DNA of 64,000 nucleotides from the NCBI RefSeq assembly GCF_022808645.1, contig NZ_JAKZKT010000020.1:1-64000 (forward strand). Reading direction: 5' to 3'. Under the pieces are notes generated by a model that saw only the letters and a program-made list of their open reading frames with translations, was not told the origin of the DNA and ran no database searches. This DNA comes from Bacillus litorisediminis (lineage in GTDB: Bacteria > Bacillota > Bacilli > Bacillales > JC228). The position numbers were made by a program, and so were the translations under genes. Positions 16,850 through 26,000 of the stretch are shown here, one piece after another; the stretch's first letter is position 1; every line of letters starts with the position of its first letter.

Positions 16850-17344
16850 ATGCTTGATAAACAGCTTTTACTAGAAATTGAAGCTTATATAAACAACCAT
16901 TTATCTTTACTCAAGTTAGATGATGCTATAGAACTCTACGCTCCCAATGAGAGCATCTATATTGACCTTAAAGAAACGGAGCTTGAAAATTTTATTAAAA
17001 CGAAACGGAAACCTACATTTACGCAGGTCTTGTTCCAATTTATAGATCAGAACGAAATCAGTGATTCACAAGTTTATAAAAAAGCCGGTATGGACCGAAG
17101 GCATTTTTCTAAAATTCGCTCCAACTCAAACTACCATCCAAAGAAAAACACGGCGATCGCTCTGGCCCTTGCGTTAGAACTAACTCAAGCAGAAACAGAC
17201 GAACTTTTAAGTGCAGCGGGGTATTCCCTTTCGGACAGTGAAACTACTGACTTGATCATTCAATTTTGTCTGGAGAAAAAAATGTATGATATTGACATAG
17301 TGAACCAGGCGTTGGAATATTTTAGTGAGAAACCGTTGATTTAA
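16850..17344 (+). CDS. Unknown protein with a C-terminal HTH-like region
   Basis: A 164-residue soluble protein. Residues 78-130 (SQVYKKAGMDRRHFSKIR, then PKKNTAIALALALELT and AGYSLSDSE) look like an XRE-type helix-turn-helix followed by extra helices; the N-terminal 60 residues are helical and acidic. The start follows GGAGGTCGAC with 2-4 nt less than optimal spacing. It is divergent from the VWA gene, and a shared role as a two-gene module is plausible but unproven. No firm family assignment. Confidence 0.6.
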   Translation: MLDKQLLLEIEAYINNHLSLLKLDDAIELYAPNESIYIDLKETELENFIKTKRKPTFTQVLFQFIDQNEISDSQVYKKAGMDRRHFSKIRSNSNYHPKKNTAIALALALELTQAETDELLSAAGYSLSDSETTDLIIQFCLEKKMYDIDIVNQALEYFSEKPLI

Positions 17345-17468
17345 AAACTCATTTGTGAAATTTTTTTAATTTTCAAAACCGGACTTTTCCTCTCAATGAA
17401 AAAGTGATAAGATTTGCTTACTTTTACAATTTTCTTACTCGCCTAGGATTATAGGAGGAATAAATTAC

Positions 17469-18092
17469 ATGAATGACTTCCTTACATTTTTGTTGCTGTC
17501 TTTGTTTGTCGTGATGAGTCCAGGTATCGATACGGCATTAATAACAAAAAGAACAATCTCAGACGGGAAAAAGGATGGGTACAGAATTGCCTTAGGCATT
17601 ACCGTGGGGTGTTTAGTTCATACGCTTGCAGCCGCATTTGGTCTTTCCGCGATTCTCCTCCAGTCTGCGGTTGCCTTTGAAATTGTGAAGTATGTCGGTG
17701 CCATCTATTTAATCTATCTCGGGATTTCTTCATTTATTACGCTTAAGAAGAAAAAACCCGATCAGCCAGAGCGAGATCAAGAAAAACTTGCGAAAAAATC
17801 TGCGTTTAAACAAGGATTCCTTTCCAATGTACTGAATCCGAAAGTGGCCATGTTTTTCCTTACGTTTTTACCGCAATTTGTGAGTACAAATTCTGAAGCG
17901 ACTCTCCAGCTCATCTTTATGGGTGTCATCTATATGCTTTTATCGATTACATGGTTTTTTGTATTTGTCTTTTTCATCAACCATTTACGGAAATGGCTGA
18001 TGTCAGCAAGAATCCAATCTGCAATGGATAAACTAACAGGAGCTGTCCTAATCGGATTCGGCTTGAAGCTGGCTTTAGAAAAACAGCATTAA
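17469..18092 (+). CDS. LysE/RhtB family amino acid exporter
   Basis: A 207-residue membrane protein with six helices. The N-terminal MSPGIDTALITKRTISDGKKDG is close to the LysE/RhtB signature (SPGP...TRRSL..G), and GFLSNVLNPKVAMFFLTFLPQF is the second conserved block. Members export basic or neutral amino acids such as lysine, threonine or homoserine lactones; the substrate here is unknown. The start follows ATAGGAGGAAT. It is monocistronic and ends in a clear terminator. Confidence 0.92.
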   Translation: MNDFLTFLLLSLFVVMSPGIDTALITKRTISDGKKDGYRIALGITVGCLVHTLAAAFGLSAILLQSAVAFEIVKYVGAIYLIYLGISSFITLKKKKPDQPERDQEKLAKKSAFKQGFLSNVLNPKVAMFFLTFLPQFVSTNSEATLQLIFMGVIYMLLSITWFFVFVFFINHLRKWLMSARIQSAMDKLTGAVLIGFGLKLALEKQH

Positions 18093-18108
18093 AATGGGCT
18101 GTAAAAAG

Positions 18109-18142
18109 ACCGGAAACAACTAATCTATCAGTTGTCTCCGGT
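18109..18142 (+). terminator. Terminator of the LysE-family gene
   Basis: A 13-bp stem ACCGGAAACAACT/AGTTGTCTCCGGT (one mismatch) followed by TATTTTATT. Confidence 0.75.
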
Positions 18143-18312
18143 TATTTTATTCCTTTCCTTAACAAGGCTGTGATTTCACCTCTAAAATTTCATCCTTTTC
18201 GTTTAGTAAAAAGAGGTGATCACAGTATTTTGGTATGATACTATCCAAAACATAAACAAATATCTTATCGCTAACTATTAAAAATCAATAGTGATTTGGT
18301 CTAATTATTTCC

Positions 18313-19188
18313 CTATTCTAGCATATTCCTTAAAGTACCAACCTTTTCAATCGTAACCTCGACAACATCTCCAGACTTTAACCATTGCTGCTGATCTTCA
18401 GGATACCCGAGGATCACACCCTCTGGAGTCCCCGTAAAAATAAGATCTCCCGGTTTTAGAGTCATATGTTTCGAAATATAACTGATAATCGCTGCACAAT
18501 TAAAAATCATGTATTTCGTATTGGAAGATTGACGAACTTCTCCATTTACTTTTGTTTCGATATGTAAATGAGTTGGATCCACTTCATCTGCTGTTACCAG
18601 ATACGGCCCAATCGGTGCAAAGCCATCTAGTGATTTTCCAAGCAGCCACTGGCTCGTTGTAAACTGCAGGTCTCTTGCTGAAAGATCATTTCCAGTACTA
18701 TAGCCAAATACGTACGATAAGGCGTCTTCTTCGGAAACATCTTTCGCTTCTTTCCCCATTACCATGACTAACTCTGCTTCATAATCGATTTTCTTACAAA
18801 CTTTAGGGAGTTTAATGATTTCGTTATGTGCCGCTAATGCATTCCCGTATTTACTAAATAGGACCGGGGTCTTTGGGATGTCTTGAATGTTCGCTTCCTC
18901 GACATGGCTCACATAATTTAACCCCACACAAATAATTTTCTCAGGTCTTATGACGCTTGGGAGAAACTCCATCTCTTCTTCATTTTCAAATAACGACTGA
19001 TCCTCATTTTGGACACGGTCCACCAGCTGTTGAATACTAGTCAGATCATTTTGCTGAATAACATCAATCATTCTTGCGGGAATTTTTAGATCAAATTTTT
19101 GACCCGCTTTATTTAAATTTAAAATACCCTGTTCCGTATTTACCCCTAAAAAACGGTCCTGTCCCTTTTTAAAATTCACCAGTTTCAT
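18313..19188 (-). CDS. Fumarylacetoacetate hydrolase family protein
   Basis: A 291-residue FAH-fold enzyme. The N-terminal part is the small domain; the catalytic part carries the metal ligands in DYEAELVMVMGKE and GYSTGNDLSARD, and ends GDLIFTGTPEGVILG. Family members hydrolyse or decarboxylate acylpyruvates and 2-oxo-hept-enedioates in aromatic breakdown, or act as oxaloacetate decarboxylases; the substrate is unclear. The start at 19188 follows GAGAGGGGAAG; a longer frame upstream lacks a ribosome binding site. It is apparently monocistronic. Confidence 0.88.
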   Translation of the reverse strand: MKLVNFKKGQDRFLGVNTEQGILNLNKAGQKFDLKIPARMIDVIQQNDLTSIQQLVDRVQNEDQSLFENEEEMEFLPSVIRPEKIICVGLNYVSHVEEANIQDIPKTPVLFSKYGNALAAHNEIIKLPKVCKKIDYEAELVMVMGKEAKDVSEEDALSYVFGYSTGNDLSARDLQFTTSQWLLGKSLDGFAPIGPYLVTADEVDPTHLHIETKVNGEVRQSSNTKYMIFNCAAIISYISKHMTLKPGDLIFTGTPEGVILGYPEDQQQWLKSGDVVEVTIEKVGTLRNMLE

Positions 19189-19322
19189 CTTTCTTCCCCT
19201 CTCACCGTCGTGCGTAATACGAATAATTTCTATGAACATCTGGATTTTCCTGCATCGATGATCAGAGATAAAGCAAAAAAGGCCTCAGGATAAGGAAATA
19301 GTCCTAAGCGCCCTCCATTATC

Positions 19323-19985
19323 TTATTCCAACAATCCTAATAAAATATATTCCCGTATCATAATCCCTCCGGTTATAGGTAATCGATTCTTTTTTTGAAA
19401 CCTTTTTACAGCTTTTTGTGTTTCTTCATCATAAATGCCGTCCACTCTGCCATAATAAAAGCCCAGTCCCTTTAACCTTTCTTGTACAAGCACTACCAAA
19501 TTCCCTTTAGACCCAAGGGATAAGTTTCTATATTCACCTTTTCCTCTGCCCGTTACAGGACCATATATTCGGACTACCGTCCCTTCCGGAATAATAGTAA
19601 ACAAGTCTTCCACATCTTCGTTACGCATACGAATACAACCGCTGCTTACATTTTTGCCAATAAGCTGCGGTTTATTGGTTCCATGTATGCCATATTGACC
19701 CCAAGGAACATCTAATCCCAACCACCTTGTACCAAATCCGCCACCCCATGATTGAGATTTTTCAGTAACCTTGAAAATACCAATTGGAGTCGGATTTTCT
19801 TCGGTTCCAGAAGAAATAGGATAGCGGCGGATTACTTGATTATTTTGGATGACAAATAGCTCGTTCGACCAGAGATTCACCTTAATCTCAACCATTTCCC
19901 GTTTTTCTGCTGCTTGGAAGGATGTAGCATAAAATAACATGATCATCAAAAAAATAATACCTGCAGCAACTATTTTTATTTTCAT
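19323..19985 (-). CDS. L,D-transpeptidase with C-terminal peptidoglycan-binding domain
   Basis: A 220-residue exported enzyme. An N-terminal hydrophobic segment (residues 4-22, ending SFQAAE) is a signal peptide or anchor; a YkuD domain follows (about 33-145) with catalytic Cys117 in SSGCIRM and His101 in YGIHGTNK; residues 160-215 form a peptidoglycan_binding_1 domain (VLVQERLKGLGFYYGRVDG). It forms 3-3 cross-links or attaches proteins in the wall or spore cortex. The start has only a weak GAAGGACG site. It is monocistronic. Confidence 0.9.
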   Translation of the reverse strand: MKIKIVAAGIIFLMIMLFYATSFQAAEKREMVEIKVNLWSNELFVIQNNQVIRRYPISSGTEENPTPIGIFKVTEKSQSWGGGFGTRWLGLDVPWGQYGIHGTNKPQLIGKNVSSGCIRMRNEDVEDLFTIIPEGTVVRIYGPVTGRGKGEYRNLSLGSKGNLVVLVQERLKGLGFYYGRVDGIYDEETQKAVKRFQKKNRLPITGGIMIREYILLGLLE

Positions 19986-20160
19986 CGGATCTTACACGTC
20001 CTTCTATCTTACTCATATCTTTTTGGGATAGATTTTCCGTTTCAAAAGTATGTAAGAAAGTCTTTCTTTACAAGAATCTGCTAAAACATTCAATTTAATT
20101 CGACTTTCTTTTACATATTTTTAAGCAAACAAGAACCAGTTTCATCCATCTAAAAAATAA

Positions 20161-20199
20161 AAAAGCAAGACCCATTAATTTTAAAAAGGTCTTACTTTT
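20161..20199 (-). terminator. Terminator of the first yjcZ-type gene
   Basis: A 12-bp stem AAAAGTAAGACC/GGTCTTGCTTTT on the minus strand, with a 15-nt loop, followed by TTATTTTTT. Confidence 0.65.
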
Positions 20200-20235
20200 G
20201 TATCATCATCCTTTAAAAAACCTTTTATATAGAAA

Positions 20236-20352
20236 TTAAAACCAAGCTGCACCTACAATAATAAGCAGGATAAACAGCACAACAATTAATACAAAGGTTC
20301 CGCCATAACCATGGCCTCCATAGCCGTACCCTCTATGACCAAAGCATCCCAT
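20236..20352 (-). CDS. YjcZ family sporulation miniprotein
   Basis: A 38-residue protein beginning [15 protein letters not shown], followed by one hydrophobic helix with [17 protein letters not shown] and ending WF. Glycine/tyrosine-rich head plus this helix is the hallmark of the YjcZ/YhaL-like sporulation peptides of Bacillus, which are membrane-embedded and of unknown function. AGGAGGGG precedes the ATG with 6 nt spacing. It is the first of three related genes in a row on the same strand (20236, 20392, 20693). Confidence 0.85.
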   Translation of the reverse strand: MGCFGHRGYGYGGHGYGGTFVLIVVLFILLIIVGAAWF

Positions 20353-20391
20353 ATAGACCCCTCCTATTTAATTCATCATATGATCTGATTT

Positions 20392-20493
20392 TTAATAAAA
20401 CCCATTACCTGCATATCCTGCGCCGACAATAATCAGCAAGATAAATAACACTACAATTAATGCAAATCCCCAACTGTTACCTGCACCACTCAT
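20392..20493 (-). CDS. YjcZ family sporulation miniprotein
   Basis: A 33-residue protein MSGAGNSWGF followed by the helix [19 protein letters not shown] and ending NGFY. It shares the [11 protein letters not shown] core with the two neighbouring copies. GGAGGTG lies 8 nt upstream of the ATG at 20493. It is probably a tandem duplicate; each copy has its own ribosome binding site. Confidence 0.85.
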   Translation of the reverse strand: MSGAGNSWGFALIVVLFILLIIVGAGYAGNGFY

Positions 20494-20644
20494 ATAAGAA
20501 CACCTCCACTAGGACATTTCCTTAATAAACTATGCGAAATTAGACGATTTTGTTATGGACAAAATCCCAGATACCAGTAATTTAGGCGTACTTATTGAGT
20601 TTTTTATATACAGATGTAAGTGAGAACTACCTTATTTTTACTTA

Positions 20645-20673
20645 AAAAGGTTGCCTGACAAAAGCAACCTTTT
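20645..20673 (-). terminator. Terminator downstream of the third yjcZ-type gene
   Basis: A perfect 10-bp stem AAAAGGTTGC/GCAACCTTTT with a 9-nt loop, 19 bp past the stop codon of 20693-20812 on the minus strand. Confidence 0.7.
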
Positions 20674-20692
20674 GAAGCTCATAAGCCTCATG

Positions 20693-20812
20693 TTAACCCC
20701 AATAACCTCCAACAAAAGCAGCACCTACAATAATTAATAAGATAAACAAAACTACGAGTAAGGCAAAACCTCCCCCGTAATCAAATCCAGAATCTACAGC
20801 TGGTCCGCTCAT
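20693..20812 (-). CDS. YjcZ family sporulation miniprotein
   Basis: A 39-residue protein, [16 protein letters not shown], then the helix [16 protein letters not shown] and the tail FVGGYWG. GGGAGGTGCC lies upstream of the ATG at 20812. It is the most upstream of the three tandem copies and is separated from the middle one by a terminator, so it has its own transcript. Confidence 0.85.
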   Translation of the reverse strand: MSGPAVDSGFDYGGGFALLVVLFILLIIVGAAFVGGYWG

Positions 20813-20957
20813 ATCTATGGGCACCTCCCTATCGATTTGTAAATAGTCTATGTAACACACATTTAAATCGAAATGAGGAAAATGCCTATTTCTAGATTCA
20901 ATCTGTGCAAATTACAGGGATGGGTTTATGGGACAAATAATAGATCTTCGAAAAAAA

Positions 20958-20988
20958 TATAACACCTACTTTTAAGGTAGGTGTTATA
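20958..20988 (-). terminator. Terminator of the DASS transporter gene
   Basis: A perfect 12-bp stem TATAACACCTAC/GTAGGTGTTATA with a 7-nt loop; the minus strand continues with TTTTTTTCG. It lies 117 bp after the stop of 21105-22757. Confidence 0.75.
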
Positions 20989-21104
20989 AAAAAGTGTCAT
21001 GCTCAAAGGTGGTGTTGTGTATACTACAATTTAATTTATGGCGAAGACATCCTGTAAGTGAGACCAGTTAACAAAAATGTAAGTTCCCTTGACAGTAGAT
21101 ACAA

Positions 21105-22757
21105 TTACTTATATTCATCTGGGAACATATGAAGATCAATCCCAAAAGCTAGCGGCATTAAAAAGTAGGCAGTTAGGGTTACTAAAATAATACCAACGAT
21201 ATTTAAGTAAAAACCTGCTTTCGCCATATCAGGAATTCGCAAGTAACCTGAACCGAATACCACAGCATTTGGCGGCGTTGCTACAGGCAGCATAAATGCA
21301 CAAGATGCTGCCAGACCAGCTGCTGTCATTAATGCCAGCGGATGAACATCCAATGCAAAGGCAAGTGAAGCCATAATCGGATACATCATGGTTGCCGTTG
21401 CTGTATTGGATGTAATCTCAGTTAAGAAGATGACTAGAGTTGTAACAGCAATGACTACAACTAATAGTCCAACCCCTTGTAAAGCTGTTAGCTGAGTACC
21501 AATCCACTTTGATAAACCAGAGGAGGTAAATCCAGCAGCGATGGCGAGTCCGCCGCCAAACAGTAATAGAATCCCCCATGGCAGTTTGACCGCACTATCC
21601 CAATTTAATAGATGATCTCCTTTTACTGATCTTGTTGGAATCAGGAATAAAATAAGGGCTGCTAAGATGGCAATAATCGCATCATTCATTCCTGGAAGAA
21701 TAGGATCTAGGATGAACGTTCGTGAAATCCAGGCTAAAGCTGCAATAATGAATATGGTTAATACTATTTTTTCTTCATGAGAAGCTGTACCTAATTTTTT
21801 CTTTTCTTCAGCAATAATTCCTCTTCCCCCAGGCAGTTCTTTATACTTCATCGGAAAAGCAACTTTTACGAGGTAGAACCAAGATACAAAGATAAATATC
21901 CAAGCAAACGGAACCCCAAAAATCATCCATTGTGCAAATGATATTTCAATCCCATACATCTCATTAATTGTTCCAGCTAATATCGCATTTGGCGGTGTTC
22001 CTATTAATGTAGCCATACCCCCGATAGAGGCAGAATAGGCAATCCCAAGCATTAAAGCTTTCCCAAAACCAAAGTTTTCTTTTGAAGTATCAGCATCCGG
22101 ATTATGCTGTAACGCTTCCGAGACTTGATAAATAATGGCCATGCCAATCGGTACCATCATCATCGCAGTTGCCGTATTTGATATCCACATGGATAAAAAA
22201 CCTGTTGCAGCCATAAAACCGAGGATAATCCGATCTGTGCTCGTTCCCATTATAGAGATTATACTGATTGCAATTCGTTTGTGGAGATTCCATCTTTCCA
22301 TCGCTATCGCAATCATGAATCCTCCCATAAAGAGAAAGATGGTTTCATTTCCGTAAGACGAAGTGGTTAACCCAATGTCCATTCCGCCTGTTAATGGAAA
22401 TAAAATTATGGGCAACAGTGCAGTGGCAGGGATTGGAATAGCCTCAGTCATCCACCATACCGCCATCCAAATTGTACTTGCTAAGATGGCAAGCCCTTCC
22501 TTTGAGAGTCCTTCAGGAGAGAAAAATAATAAGGTCAAGAGAAAAAAAACAGGTCCTAATATAAGACCGACGAGTTGTAATGGTGTATAACTTCTTTTAT
22601 GATTGCCATCATTTCCATCGCTGCCTGTATTTGATAAATGTGAAGATTTCTTTCTATTCTCCCCGTCCTGTTCCTGGAATGGTTTCACAAAAAAACGAAA
22701 CATGTCCTTTACTTGATCATGTTTCTCCCATAACCAATTCCATGTTTCGGTTAGCAT
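21105..22757 (-). CDS. DASS (SLC13) family sodium/dicarboxylate symporter
   Basis: A 550-residue carrier of the divalent anion:Na+ symporter family. A hydrophilic N-terminus of about 75 residues precedes some 12 helices; family motifs include ISNTATAMMMVPIG, GGMATLIGTPPNAIL (SNT and the TPPN hairpins) and the second-repeat ITSNTATATMMYP and ATPPNAVVFGSG. It is expected to import succinate, fumarate or malate. It is the last gene in a row after the aldehyde dehydrogenase and DUF779 genes (3-bp gap after DUF779). Confidence 0.92.
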   Translation of the reverse strand: MLTETWNWLWEKHDQVKDMFRFFVKPFQEQDGENRKKSSHLSNTGSDGNDGNHKRSYTPLQLVGLILGPVFFLLTLLFFSPEGLSKEGLAILASTIWMAVWWMTEAIPIPATALLPIILFPLTGGMDIGLTTSSYGNETIFLFMGGFMIAIAMERWNLHKRIAISIISIMGTSTDRIILGFMAATGFLSMWISNTATAMMMVPIGMAIIYQVSEALQHNPDADTSKENFGFGKALMLGIAYSASIGGMATLIGTPPNAILAGTINEMYGIEISFAQWMIFGVPFAWIFIFVSWFYLVKVAFPMKYKELPGGRGIIAEEKKKLGTASHEEKIVLTIFIIAALAWISRTFILDPILPGMNDAIIAILAALILFLIPTRSVKGDHLLNWDSAVKLPWGILLLFGGGLAIAAGFTSSGLSKWIGTQLTALQGVGLLVVVIAVTTLVIFLTEITSNTATATMMYPIMASLAFALDVHPLALMTAAGLAASCAFMLPVATPPNAVVFGSGYLRIPDMAKAGFYLNIVGIILVTLTAYFLMPLAFGIDLHMFPDEYK

Positions 22758-22760
22758 AGA

Positions 22761-23123
22761 TTAACCCCCTATTTGAAGCTCTTTTCTTTCTTCCTTCGTA
22801 AACACCCGTGATCTTGTCAAAAACCGTTTACCTTCTGGTCCTTCAAGGGAAAACATCCCGCCTCTTCCATCTACTACATCGATGATTAGCTGAGTATGCT
22901 TCCAGTATTCATACTGATCTTTAGACATATAAAACGGGGTATCTCCTATTTCTCCTAATAAAACATCTGATTCACCGATACGAAATTCATCACGCGGATA
23001 GCACATGGGAGAACTGCCATCGCAGCAGCCGCCAGATTGATGAAACATTAAAGGCCCATGAATGCCCTTTAATTTGTTAATAAGTGCAAGTGCCTCATCA
23101 GTCGCCGTTACACGTTCTACCAT
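22761..23123 (-). CDS. DUF779 protein, aldehyde dehydrogenase partner
   Basis: A 120-residue DUF779 protein with the cysteine-rich HQSGGCCDGSSPMCYP (residues 28-43), a possible metal site. DUF779 genes very often sit next to acetaldehyde/aldehyde dehydrogenases, as here (ALDH directly upstream, DASS transporter 3 bp downstream). The biochemical role is unknown. The start follows AAGGAGGAAT. An internal hairpin (23154-23178) separates it from the aldehyde dehydrogenase. Confidence 0.88.
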   Translation of the reverse strand: MVERVTATDEALALINKLKGIHGPLMFHQSGGCCDGSSPMCYPRDEFRIGESDVLLGEIGDTPFYMSKDQYEYWKHTQLIIDVVDGRGGMFSLEGPEGKRFLTRSRVFTKEERKELQIGG

Positions 23124-23153
23124 GGTATTCCTCCTTTTTTTCCATTTTAGAAA

Positions 23154-23178
23154 GGAGCTATCTCCTAGAGATAGCCCC
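23154..23178 (-). terminator. Hairpin between ALDH and DUF779 genes
   Basis: Minus strand GGGGCTATCTC-TAG-GAGATAGCTCC with one G-U pair, followed by TTTCTAAAA. It may be a leaky terminator that lowers expression of the DUF779 and transporter genes, or an RNA-processing site. Confidence 0.5.
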
Positions 23179-23206
23179 TGATTTTAATACTGCAAGGCCT
23201 TATTCT

Positions 23207-24727
23207 TTAAAATAGCCCGGTTGGCTTATCGCTGTAACTGATCAGCAGGTTCTTGGTTTGCTGATAATGCTCCAGCATCATTAAATGTGTTTCTCTGCCG
23301 ATTCCTGATTTTTTGTATCCGCCAAACGCAGCATGTGCCGGATACTGATGATAGCAATTGGTCCATACACGTCCAGCTTGAATTTCACGGCCAAAACGGT
23401 ATGCTGTATTAATATCTCTTGTCCAGACACCTGCCCCTAATCCGTATAACGTATCGTTAGCGATTTCCAAGGCTTCTTCCTTATCCTTAAACGTCGTTAC
23501 AGACAATACTGGTCCAAAGATTTCTTCTTGGAAGATTCGCATCTTGTTATGTCCCTTGAAGATGGTCGGCTGCACATAAAATCCGTTGGCCAGCTCTCCT
23601 TCGAGTTTATTGACGTTCCCGCCAATTAATACCTCTGCTCCTTCTTGCTTACCGATATCCAGGTAAGAAGTGATTTTTTCCATTTGTTCTTGAGAAGCTT
23701 GAGCACCCATCATCGTCTCGGTATCAAGCGGATGGCCAATTTTAATTTGTTTCACGCGTTCAATTGCACGGTCCATAAAGGCATCATAAATATCTTCATG
23801 GATCAAAGCCCGTGATGGACATGTACATACCTCACCCTGATTTAGGGCGAACATGACGAGTCCTTCAACCGCCTTATTTAAAAAGGCATCATCTTGTTCC
23901 ATCACATCTTTAAAGAAAATATTCGGTGATTTTCCGCCAAGTTCTAACGTCACCGGAATAATGTTTTCAGATGCATATTGCATGATTAAACGGCCAGTCG
24001 TTGTTTCACCTGTAAAGGCAATTTTCGCAATGCCGCTATTTTGGGCGAGCGGCTTCCCTGCTTCAACACCAAATCCATTCACTACATTGACAACCCCTGG
24101 CGGCAATAAATCTTGAATTAATTCAAGTAACACATGAATGGATGCTGGAGTTTGTTCCGCTGGTTTTAATACGACACAGTTGCCGGCTGCAAGAGCTGGA
24201 GCAAGCTTCCACGTTGCCATTAATAATGGGAAGTTCCACGGGATAATTTGCCCGACTACTCCAAGTGGCTCATGGAAATGATACGCCACGGTATCATTGT
24301 CAATTTGACTGATACTGCCTTCTTGAGCCCGGATCACCCCAGCAAAATAACGGAAATGATCAATTGCAAGCGGTAAGTCTGCTGCAAGCGTTTCGCGGAC
24401 TGGCTTTCCATTGTCCCAGGTTTCGGCTACGGCCAGCATTTCCAGGTTTTCTTCCATGCGGTCAGCAATTTTGTTTAAAATACGTGCACGTTCCGCTACA
24501 GACGTCTTCCCCCACGCGTCCTTAGCGGCATGGGCAGCGTCTACTGCCAGCTGAACATCTTCTTTTGTGCTTCTCGCAATCTCACAAAATACCTCGCCAT
24601 TAACAGGGCTAATATTTTTAAAATACATGCCCTGAACAGGCGGACGATACTCCCCTCCAATAAAATTGTCATAGCGCTGTTTGAACGTTACGAGTGAACC
24701 TTCTGTGTTTGGATTTTTGTACCTCAT
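23207..24727 (-). CDS. NAD(P)-dependent aldehyde dehydrogenase
   Basis: A 506-residue class ALDH. NAD-binding and catalytic elements are all present: [18 protein letters not shown], general base Glu262 in [10 protein letters not shown] and nucleophile Cys301 in [12 protein letters not shown]. Together with the DUF779 neighbour it resembles the acetaldehyde dehydrogenases AcoD/ExaC. ATG at 24727 follows AAGGAGGAGAA; the preceding TTG is not needed. A cre-like site lies directly upstream of the ribosome binding site, which suggests glucose repression through CcpA. Confidence 0.93.
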   Translation of the reverse strand: MRYKNPNTEGSLVTFKQRYDNFIGGEYRPPVQGMYFKNISPVNGEVFCEIARSTKEDVQLAVDAAHAAKDAWGKTSVAERARILNKIADRMEENLEMLAVAETWDNGKPVRETLAADLPLAIDHFRYFAGVIRAQEGSISQIDNDTVAYHFHEPLGVVGQIIPWNFPLLMATWKLAPALAAGNCVVLKPAEQTPASIHVLLELIQDLLPPGVVNVVNGFGVEAGKPLAQNSGIAKIAFTGETTTGRLIMQYASENIIPVTLELGGKSPNIFFKDVMEQDDAFLNKAVEGLVMFALNQGEVCTCPSRALIHEDIYDAFMDRAIERVKQIKIGHPLDTETMMGAQASQEQMEKITSYLDIGKQEGAEVLIGGNVNKLEGELANGFYVQPTIFKGHNKMRIFQEEIFGPVLSVTTFKDKEEALEIANDTLYGLGAGVWTRDINTAYRFGREIQAGRVWTNCYHQYPAHAAFGGYKKSGIGRETHLMMLEHYQQTKNLLISYSDKPTGLF

Positions 24728-24746
24728 CAATTTCTCCTCCTTTTAT

Positions 24747-24760
24747 TGCAATCGCTTACA
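24747..24760 (-). promoter_or_regulatory. cre-like CcpA site upstream of the aldehyde dehydrogenase
   Basis: Minus strand TGTAAGCGATTGCA, one mismatch to TGWNANCGNTNWCA, about 8 bp upstream of the Shine-Dalgarno. The position after the promoter would give roadblock-type carbon catabolite repression. Confidence 0.5.
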
Positions 24761-24848
24761 ATAAAAATATGATGGAAAATCATGAAGTAGTCCTCTAATT
24801 GAAATTATACCCAAATATTCGTAATCATTCAAATAATCAGTTTTTGTA

Positions 24849-25916
24849 TTAAGTGAGCTGATAGTAGGTTATAACCTGATCAGTGGCTCCGGGTGTCAGT
24901 TCTACTACAACCGGCCCTTTTATAAAGCGCTTATGATCAGATTCATCATTTAACATGATGAAATGTGTACATAAAATTTGATTATCTTTTTTTAACATAT
25001 TCATAGGGTCATAGCCGCAAATTTGATAGCTGCCCTCTGTTTTGCTATGAGGTTTTTTAAAAAAGTCATCGAATGCATGGATTTTGCTGTTTAAATATTG
25101 CTGATATACTTCTTCGAGCTGCTGGTCAGCATTCATTTCCACATATGCCAAGTCGTGAGTTTCTATTTGTTTTTCAGCCAATTCAAACACAGTCTCTGTC
25201 GTTTCCCCAATGGGATGGACAAACAAGCTCCCCAAGTCATCTAGCACTAAACAGAGAACGGTTCCGGTATAATAGGACATTCTTCTAATATCAAAAAAAG
25301 TGACAGAAGGATTGGAAAGGATATTCAAATATTTTTCCATTCTTTCCTCAAATAACTCAGGTGCGAGGTAGCTAAGGGCCTTCGTTCCTACATATTCAGC
25401 CATACCCTCAGTGGTTTCGGTTAAATATTCACAGTGAATCATTTCACCGATTAGGGCTTCCCTCTTCTTCCGGATTGCGACAAACTTTTGAAAAAGCTCC
25501 GATTTTTTATGTTTGCCCTTTTCCTTGTATGCTTGAACAAGAATCTTATTTTCTTGAGATTTTAGTTGATAGTTTTCAAGGCTGTTCGGATAATCCAGCA
25601 TGACTAAATTATTGGGAAAACGCGTTTCTTGGTTGTCATATTGGAAGGCATGGAACATTTCATGGACGATATTAGAAGCTAATATAAGGGGGTTTTCCTG
25701 TTCGGGGTGCTCAACTTTCCATATTGCAATGAATTCCCCATTATATAGGATACTCGTATTTCCTATGAAACTTGCATCATATGGAATTACTCGGTCCTCT
25801 AAATAAATCTCTTCGTCGTTGTATAAGGCAAATGTAAAACTTGAAAAGCCCGGCCATAATTCATTAAAGGAAATATTTTTTAATGCTTGAAAAACATTTT
25901 GATATAACTCTCTCAT
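24849..25916 (-). CDS. HEXXH metallopeptidase-like protein of unknown function
   Basis: A 355-residue soluble protein with a zinc-protease motif HEMFHAF (His85, Glu86, His89) and a downstream acidic cluster TEGMAEYVG (Glu170/Glu174) that could supply the third ligand, the gluzincin arrangement. There is no signal peptide, so it should act in the cytosol. The remainder is not recognised. The start follows GAAAGGAGAG. The 52-bp repeat array 26001-26540 lies about 85 bp upstream, in the same intergenic space as its promoter. Confidence 0.6.
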   Translation of the reverse strand: MRELYQNVFQALKNISFNELWPGFSSFTFALYNDEEIYLEDRVIPYDASFIGNTSILYNGEFIAIWKVEHPEQENPLILASNIVHEMFHAFQYDNQETRFPNNLVMLDYPNSLENYQLKSQENKILVQAYKEKGKHKKSELFQKFVAIRKKREALIGEMIHCEYLTETTEGMAEYVGTKALSYLAPELFEERMEKYLNILSNPSVTFFDIRRMSYYTGTVLCLVLDDLGSLFVHPIGETTETVFELAEKQIETHDLAYVEMNADQQLEEVYQQYLNSKIHAFDDFFKKPHSKTEGSYQICGYDPMNMLKKDNQILCTHFIMLNDESDHKRFIKGPVVVELTPGATDQVITYYQLT

Positions 25917-26000
25917 TGCGACTCTCCTTTCTATTTTTTATTCCAATTGATTTATTTTCTGGCTCTTTTCGTAAATGTTGTTGCTCAGCATAGTGGTGAA

